Positions 62,163 through 64,000 of a DNA stretch of 64,000 nt are shown in pieces. Both the position numbers and the translations under genes were made by a program. The DNA is from Candidatus Poribacteria bacterium. GTDB lineage: Bacteria > Poribacteria > WGA-4E > WGA-3G. Location of the stretch: assembly GCA_022827185.1 (NCBI GenBank), contig JAJDTM010000013.1:85508-149507 (forward strand), written 5' to 3'. Position 1 is the stretch's first letter, and every line of letters starts with the position of its first letter. The notes beneath the pieces are model-generated. The model was not told the DNA's origin. It saw only the letters and a program-made list of their open reading frames with translations, and did no database searches.

Positions 62163-62287
62163 AAATTGAAGTATGCCTCTGTAGGAACGATCTCCGAATC
62201 GCGACTGTTTCGACAAAAACGACGAAAAACCGAATACTGAGCAGTCCTACTATCCTTCCAAAGCACATGCCCTATTAACTGGATTTA

Positions 62288-62296
62288 TGATATAAT
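62288..62296 (+). promoter_or_regulatory. Extended -10 of a possible sigma70 promoter
   Basis: TGA-TATAAT followed by CCTACTAACAGAAAG, near-identical to the site before the gene at 58734. No ECF-type promoter was found before this last ECF gene, so this might be its promoter. Confidence 0.4.
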
Positions 62297-62522
62297 CCTA
62301 CTAACAGAAAGAAGGCAAATAGAGCAACACTTATACAATCCGCCTCCCTCTCATTATCTGTTGCAAAATAGAATTTCAACCGCCTTTACATGTTCCCGTA
62401 TCTATCGGCGAAATTGGCAATCAAGCGTTGACAAAATTGTGAGACTTTTTGATCGCAAGTAGCATCATTAATTATAGACATAGAATTATGACCATTACCT
62501 TTTCCAATGAAAATTAATTTTT

Positions 62523-62617
62523 TAATTCGGTAATATCGGAACGTGCGATGAATCGCACTACTACGAACCTGTCTGTTTGTAGTAGGGCAATTCATTGCCC
62601 GTCGATTACCGAAATAT
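62523..62617. repeat. Nested palindromic repeat
   Basis: Outer arms ATTCGGTAAT and ATTACCGAAAT, inner arms GTGCGATGAATCGCAC and GGGCAATTCATTGCCC, and TACTAC/GTAGTA flanking the centre. It could fold as a branched hairpin and looks like another MITE-like family; it lies directly before the last ECF gene. Confidence 0.5.
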
Positions 62618-62644
62618 TTTATTAAATCTCACCAGAGGTATCCG

Positions 62645-63817
62645 ATGAAACACGACGATGCTGAACTCATCCAACGCGTCCTCGCGGGTGATGATACTGC
62701 GTTCTCCGCACTTGTGAAAAAACACCAAAAACCGGTGCACGCGCTGGCGTGGCGGAAAACTGGAGATTTTCATGTCGCCGAAGAGATTACGCAGGACACT
62801 TTTCTGAAAGCGTATCAGAACCTCTCAACGCTGAAGGAACCACAGAAGTTTGCGGGTTGGCTTTATGTGATAGCGGCGAACTATTGCAAGATGTGGCTGC
62901 GTAAGAAACGTTTATCAACGCAATCGTTGGAAGAGACAAGCAGCGCGGAATTAGAAAAAACGGCGTATTCTGAATATGTTATTGCGGAAAACGAGCAAGT
63001 TGCGCTGGAAACACAGCACGAGGTCGTCAAGAAATTGCTTGCAAAATTACAGGAGAGCGATCGGACAGTCATCACGCTCTATTACCTCGGGGAAATGAGT
63101 TATGAAGAGATTAGCGAGTTTTTAGGCGTATCGGTGGCATCCATAAAAAATCGTCTCTATCGTGCGCGTCGCCGCTTGAAACAGGAGGAACCGATGATAA
63201 GAGCAGCGTTAGGCAATTTCCAAATCACACCAAACCTTACAGAGAATATTATGCGCGAGATAGAGCGTCTGAAACCCGCTGTATCGTCTGGTGGCAAACC
63301 ACTCGCGCCGTGGGCAATAGGTATTTCTGCTGTGACAATAGTGTTACTGATGCTCGGTTTTAGTCATCAGCACTTATCGCTCTTCCAAAAACCTTACAGT
63401 TTCAACGCTGCTTCAGAGATGAAGGTTGAGTTGATTGAGGCACCCGTTGTGCTGAATCTTGAATCCGAACCGGATAACCGAACACAACTCGGAAATGCCA
63501 ACGCACAAGATAAGAAAAATGGAGTGGGTAATCAAGTTAATGATGCTGCTTCGCTTGACTTGGAAACAATTATCACAAAGATGAAGCACTACGATAATGC
63601 CGTCACCTCCGTAACCGGTGATTTCGTCATGGAACGCTATAGCGGTTTCGGATCCAGCAAAACTGAATATACGTTGACGTTTGAGGGAGAGAAAGTTCTT
63701 GTAGAACAGGAAGAAGGGCACTCTCGTGTTGGGTTTTACGATGGGGAACGGACATGGGAAGGAAACCGAAACAGGAGGCTTCTCTTTGAACGTCAAGTAC
63801 CCCCTGCTAAAGCATGA
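62645..63817 (+). pseudogene. ECF sigma factor gene truncated by an IS200/IS605-type insertion
   Basis: 390 codons remain. Sigma2 DFHVAEEITQDTFLKAYQNL, sigma4 TLYYLGEMSYEEISEFLGVSVASIKNRLYRARR, span WAIGISAVTIVLLMLGFS, SFNAASEMKVELIEAPVVLNL, then the first LolA-like unit (LETIITKMKHYDNAVTSVTG ... YDGERTWEGNRNRRLLFE). Homology to the gene at 58734 stops after about VPPAK, where the mobile element begins and supplies the stop codon. The sigma module and span are intact, so a shortened protein could still be made and might act as an unregulated or weakly regulated sigma factor. Confidence 0.85.
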
Positions 63818-64000
63818 GGGCTTGTTAAGAGGTTAACCCCAACAAGCCTGTTTTAGCAACGGATTTCTCGTTTCATAGAGGATGGTATCCCATACCTCTC
63901 CACGAAGGGCGCAAGCCGCCCTGTGTAAGATATTCAAAGCCGCGTTGTGGTCGCGGTCAAGTTTCAAGCCACAAGATGGACAATGGAACACACGCTCGGA
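63812..64000 (-). mobile_element. IS200/IS605-family element, right end (partial)
   Basis: The element's right end contains the hairpin GGCTTGTT ... AACAAGCC (63819-63848), typical of the sub-terminal hairpins recognised by TnpA-type Y1 transposases, and the tnpB 3' end on the minus strand. The rest lies beyond the window. Insertion cut the ECF gene. The exact cleavage point cannot be fixed without the empty site. Confidence 0.8.
63833..64000 (-). CDS. tnpB: TnpB (OrfB) RNA-guided nuclease, C-terminal part (partial)
   Basis: The 55 visible codons read SERVFHCPSCGLKLDRDHNA then ALNIL, HRAACALRGEVWDTILYETR, NPLLKQACWG and stop. CPSCG is the second half of the TnpB zinc finger and LDRDHNAALNIL is the RuvC-III motif with its catalytic Asp. 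TnpB uses an RNA from the element's right end as guide to cut DNA, helping the element persist. The N-terminal two-thirds are outside the window, so completeness cannot be judged. Confidence 0.9.
   Translation of the reverse strand, partial: SERVFHCPSCGLKLDRDHNAALNILHRAACALRGEVWDTILYETRNPLLKQACWG

Overview
The window looks like part of a genome from a Candidatus Poribacteria-type lineage (sponge-associated or marine). This is an inference, not a proof: there is no rRNA or other marker gene here. It rests on the mix of phytanoyl-CoA-type dioxygenases, secreted LamG and TolB-like proteins, a sulfatase, many ECF sigma factors fused to beta-propellers, and many small palindromic repeats. No tRNA, rRNA or CRISPR array was seen.

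Left part (1 to about 20.2 kb): mostly single genes or short runs for breakdown of sugars and other organics. They are a sulfatase start, two tandem 252-residue dioxygenases and a third dioxygenase, a methyltransferase, two medium-chain dehydrogenases, a Gfo/Idh oxidoreductase, a GH32-like glycosidase with an altered active site, a 3-hydroxyisobutyrate-type dehydrogenase, an orphan ABC ATPase next to a DUF58 protein, a HAD phosphatase, an oligogalacturonate-lyase-like propeller, a HigB toxin with an unusual HigA-TPR partner, a ThuA-like secreted protein, an enolase-superfamily enzyme and an M14 peptidase.

Middle part (20.5 to 36.4 kb): the most striking region. Four genes each carry an in-frame TGA inside an S-C-TGA-(G/A)-S-G-K context. 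The reading frame continues past it, and 17 nt after each TGA comes a 6-bp hairpin suited to a bacterial SECIS. The proteins match eukaryotic selenoprotein N (SELENON) on both sides of the Sec residue. They are interleaved with three secreted WD40 proteins, two ABC-2 type permeases, a small secreted protein and a degraded fifth selN copy. Three of the four carry a C-terminal domain that also forms the outer domain of the adjacent ECF sigma factor.

Right part (33.8 to 64 kb): seven ECF sigma factors share a near-identical sigma2-sigma4-transmembrane module of about 290 residues, joined to very different outer domains (SelN-type C-domain, Asp-box propellers, Cna-B-like repeats, WD40 propeller, tandem LolA-like domains). 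Between them lie a lipoprotein, three genes of unknown or DUF3352-like type, and three TolB-like secreted proteins. The last ECF gene is cut by an IS200/IS605-type element whose TnpB C-terminus runs off the window.

Regulation: nine sites of the form GCA(A/C)C(C/A)-N17-CGTC (one with a weaker left half) precede four of the ECF genes, the first selN gene, both small secreted paralogs and a TolB-like gene. This suggests an autoregulated ECF regulon linking envelope sensing to SelN-type redox proteins. Six secreted proteins share a C-terminal motif (K/L)(L/M)TTxWxx(L/I/V)K that may be a sorting or anchoring tag. At least three families of MITE-like repeats with terminal inverted repeats fill the intergenic spaces.
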